A DNA stretch of 7,986 bases from Candidatus Rokuibacteriota bacterium. GTDB lineage: Bacteria; Methylomirabilota; Methylomirabilia; Rokubacteriales; CSP1-6. Below are positions 6,536 through 7,986 of this stretch, piece by piece. The notes below the pieces were generated by a model. The model did no database searches. It was not told the origin of the DNA and worked only from the letters and a program-made list of their open reading frames with translations. Both the position numbers and the translations under genes were made by a program. The DNA is taken from contig JACOVB010000505.1 in the NCBI GenBank assembly GCA_016177555.1, forward strand, positions 1 to 7,986, written 5' to 3'. Position 1 is the stretch's first letter; every line of letters begins with the position of its first letter.

Positions 6536-7401
6536 CGGATGATCCGGGCGCGGAGACGGCCGCTCACGAAGTCCACGCAGCCCACGACCACGAAGAGAAT
6601 TCCGAGCAGCGTCGCGACCTCGTCGAACTGGAACATGCGCATCGACAGGTCGATCTGCTGGCCGAGCCCCCCCGCGCCGACGAACCCGAGGATCGCCGAG
6701 GCGCGGATGGCGCACTCCCACCGGTACAGCGTGTAGGACACGAAGGCCGGCAGGGCCTGGGGCACGAGACCGTAGAGGACGATCCCGGGTCGCGAGGCGC
6801 CGCCCGCGTGGAGCGCCTCGAGCGGCCGCGGATTGGCGCCCTCGAGGATCTCCGAGTAGACCTTGCCGAGCATCCCCCCGTAGGCGACCCCGATGGCGAG
6901 GACGCCGGGGAAGGGCCCCAGCCCCACGGCGCGCACGAAGACGAGCGCCCAGACGTATTCCGGGATGGCGCGGAAGATGGAGAGGAGCCCGCGGGCTGCC
7001 GCGTAGGGGACGAAGCCGCCGAGCCAGCGCCCGAACCGGCTCCGCCGCTCGTGGAGCACGCCGCTCCAGGTGAGCGACGATGTCGCGAGCAGGCCCAGCG
7101 GCAGGCCGGTGAGCACGGCGATCACCATCCCCATGACCGAGATCTGGACGGTCTCGAGCACCGGCCGGAGCATGAGGCCGAGGAACTGGGGAGAGACCTG
7201 AGGCGGGACGCTCCCCCGAAGGAAGCGCAGCACGTTGCCCAGCGCATCGCCCTCGAGGAAGCGTCGCGGGTCTGCCTGGGCCACGTGGAGCGAGCCCACG
7301 AAGGCGATCAGGAGGGCACCCGTCAGGAGGTACGGGAACGCGGACTTACGTGCTGAAACCGGGAAGCGGTCGGCAGGCGCCACCGAATGGGCCCTGGCCA
7401 T
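6532..7401 (-). CDS. phnE: Phosphonate-type ABC transporter permease (first PhnE)
   Basis: This 289-residue permease is a paralogue of the next gene. The first helix lies at about 22-40, another at about 83-106, and the last at about 262-279. The EAA loop is at 195-215 (EALHAGGASRPG... VPQ). It shares the PhnE phrases FRAIPEYVWALVFV (143-156), VGLGPFPGVLAIG, LYRWECAIRASAILGFVGAGG and the C-terminal RLRARIIR. The ATG at 7401 lies inside the end of the ATPase gene (56-base overlap), with a weak GGGAG ten bases upstream. A GTG six codons in (7383) is an alternative start. The open frame extends 51 codons above 7401, but that part is Ser/Thr/Arg-rich and unlike a permease N-terminus. It acts as one half of a heteromeric inner-membrane channel driven by PhnC. 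Confidence 0.9.
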   Translation of the reverse strand: MARAHSVAPADRFPVSARKSAFPYLLTGALLIAFVGSLHVAQADPRRFLEGDALGNVLRFLRGSVPPQVSPQFLGLMLRPVLETVQISVMGMVIAVLTGLPLGLLATSSLTWSGVLHERRSRFGRWLGGFVPYAAARGLLSIFRAIPEYVWALVFVRAVGLGPFPGVLAIGVAYGGMLGKVYSEILEGANPRPLEALHAGGASRPGIVLYGLVPQALPAFVSYTLYRWECAIRASAILGFVGAGGLGQQIDLSMRMFQFDEVATLLGILFVVVGCVDFVSGRLRARIIR

Positions 7402-7986
7402 GACGCGGCGGCTCCCGAGGGGCCGCCTCGTCCTGGTCTCCGGCGTACAGCCCCTCGAGGAGCGCACGGGTGACCTTGTCAGGCGAGAGGTCGAAGTGGA
7501 CCCGGCCGTCCCGGACCCCGACGATGCGGGGGAAGTAGGCGAGCGCGAGGTCAACGCTGTGGAGATTCATCAGGAGCGTCTTCCGCGACCCCGCCGACAG
7601 CTCCGCGAGGAGGGCCACGATGCCGGAAGCGAGCGAGGGGTCCACCGACGACACCGGCTCGTCGGCGAGGATGATGTCGGGGTTCTGGATCAGCAGGCGC
7701 GCGATGGCCACCCGCTGCTGCTGGCCGCCTGACAGCTCGTCGGTGCGAGCATAGAGCTTCTCGGGGATCCCCACCTGGGCAAGCGCCCGACCGGCCCCGT
7801 CCGCGTCCTGTGGGCGGAGGAAGGAGTAGAGCGCAACCGCCGTTGACCAGCGACCGAGATGGCCCGCAAGCACGTTGTGCACCACCCTGAGCCGGCCCAC
7901 CAGATTGTGCTGCTGATAGATCGTCCCGATCCGCATCCGCGCCTGGCGGAGCTCGACATCCGACAGCCGCGTCACGTCGATCCCGT
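7346..7986 (-). CDS. phnC: Phosphonate-type ABC transporter ATP-binding protein PhnC (N-terminus off the right edge)
   Basis: The frame is open to the right edge, so the N-terminus with Walker A is missing. Visible motifs in order are the Q-loop [11 protein letters not shown], the signature LSGGQQQR (7735-7712), Walker B DIILADEP followed by the D-loop SSVDP, and the switch His in MNLHSVDLA (near 7561-7559). FQQxNLV-type Q-loops, the long insert after NVLAGHLGR and the LHSVDLA switch are PhnC hallmarks. It powers uptake through the two PhnE-type permeases downstream. After [10 protein letters not shown], where PhnC proteins normally end or nearly end, there are about 29 further residues rich in Pro, Gly and Arg. 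The last part of this tail is encoded by the 56 bases that also encode the start of the first permease. The tail may be a by-product of gene overlap. The promoter and a likely PhnD binding-protein gene would lie beyond the window. Confidence 0.93.
   Translation of the reverse strand, partial: GIDVTRLSDVELRQARMRIGTIYQQHNLVGRLRVVHNVLAGHLGRWSTAVALYSFLRPQDADGAGRALAQVGIPEKLYARTDELSGGQQQRVAIARLLIQNPDIILADEPVSSVDPSLASGIVALLAELSAGSRKTLLMNLHSVDLALAYFPRIVGVRDGRVHFDLSPDKVTRALLEGLYAGDQDEAAPREPPRHGQGPFGGACRPLPGFST

Noticed and set aside
6536..6721. A 62-codon N-terminal extension of the second permease
   Set aside because: It lies wholly within the preceding permease gene in another frame, is Arg/Pro-rich without membrane character, and the ATGA junction at 6535-6532 gives a natural coupled start.
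7973..7975. A GTG that could start phnC inside the window
   Set aside because: The frame remains open to the edge and encodes GID before it. Starting here would remove Walker A, so the gene surely begins beyond the window.

Overview
The window is GC-rich, densely packed bacterial chromosome with no sign of mobile DNA, RNA genes or CRISPR repeats. Intergenic gaps are tiny, several genes overlap by ATGA junctions, and one start is GTG. The gene content and protein style resemble uncultured soil lineages such as Rokubacteria/Methylomirabilota or deltaproteobacterial relatives. That placement is inference from protein character only; no marker gene is present.

Region 1 (1-4140, minus strand) is a MoxR-type chaperone operon. 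Read in transcription order, a near-consensus sigma70-like promoter (4109-4137) and a good ribosome binding site lead into a MoxR AAA+ ATPase (3021-4058). Next come a large three-helix membrane protein of DUF4175-like character (1533-3002), a DUF58 protein with a complete von Willebrand A (VWA) metal site (635-1528), and a BatA-type membrane VWA protein (1-638) that runs off the left edge. In characterised relatives the MoxR ATPase works with VWA partners to mature or insert metal into other proteins, or to support envelope stress tolerance. The client here is unknown.

Region 2 (4152-5213, minus strand) is a single GT4-type glycosyltransferase. Its probable promoter ends 8 bases before the ATG, so its mRNA may be leaderless. 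Region 3 (5214-5437) is a divergent intergenic region holding that promoter, a weak candidate promoter for the rightward gene and a 13-bp palindrome. Region 4 (5438-5689, plus strand) is the only rightward gene, a small zf-HC2 (anti-sigma-like zinc finger) protein with no membrane segment and no sigma factor beside it.

Region 5 (5696-7986, minus strand) is a phosphonate/phosphite-type ABC importer: ATPase PhnC (open at the right edge) followed by two different PhnE-type permeases. They are translationally coupled (56-base and 4-base overlaps) and converge on the zf-HC2 gene with only 6 bases between stop codons. The substrate-binding protein (PhnD type) is not in the window and may lie to the right.

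I found no clearly new biological system. The points most worth a second look are the unassigned DUF4175-like member of the MoxR operon, the solitary soluble zinc-finger protein, the apparently leaderless glycosyltransferase, and the promoter with a duplicated 11-bp element in front of moxR.
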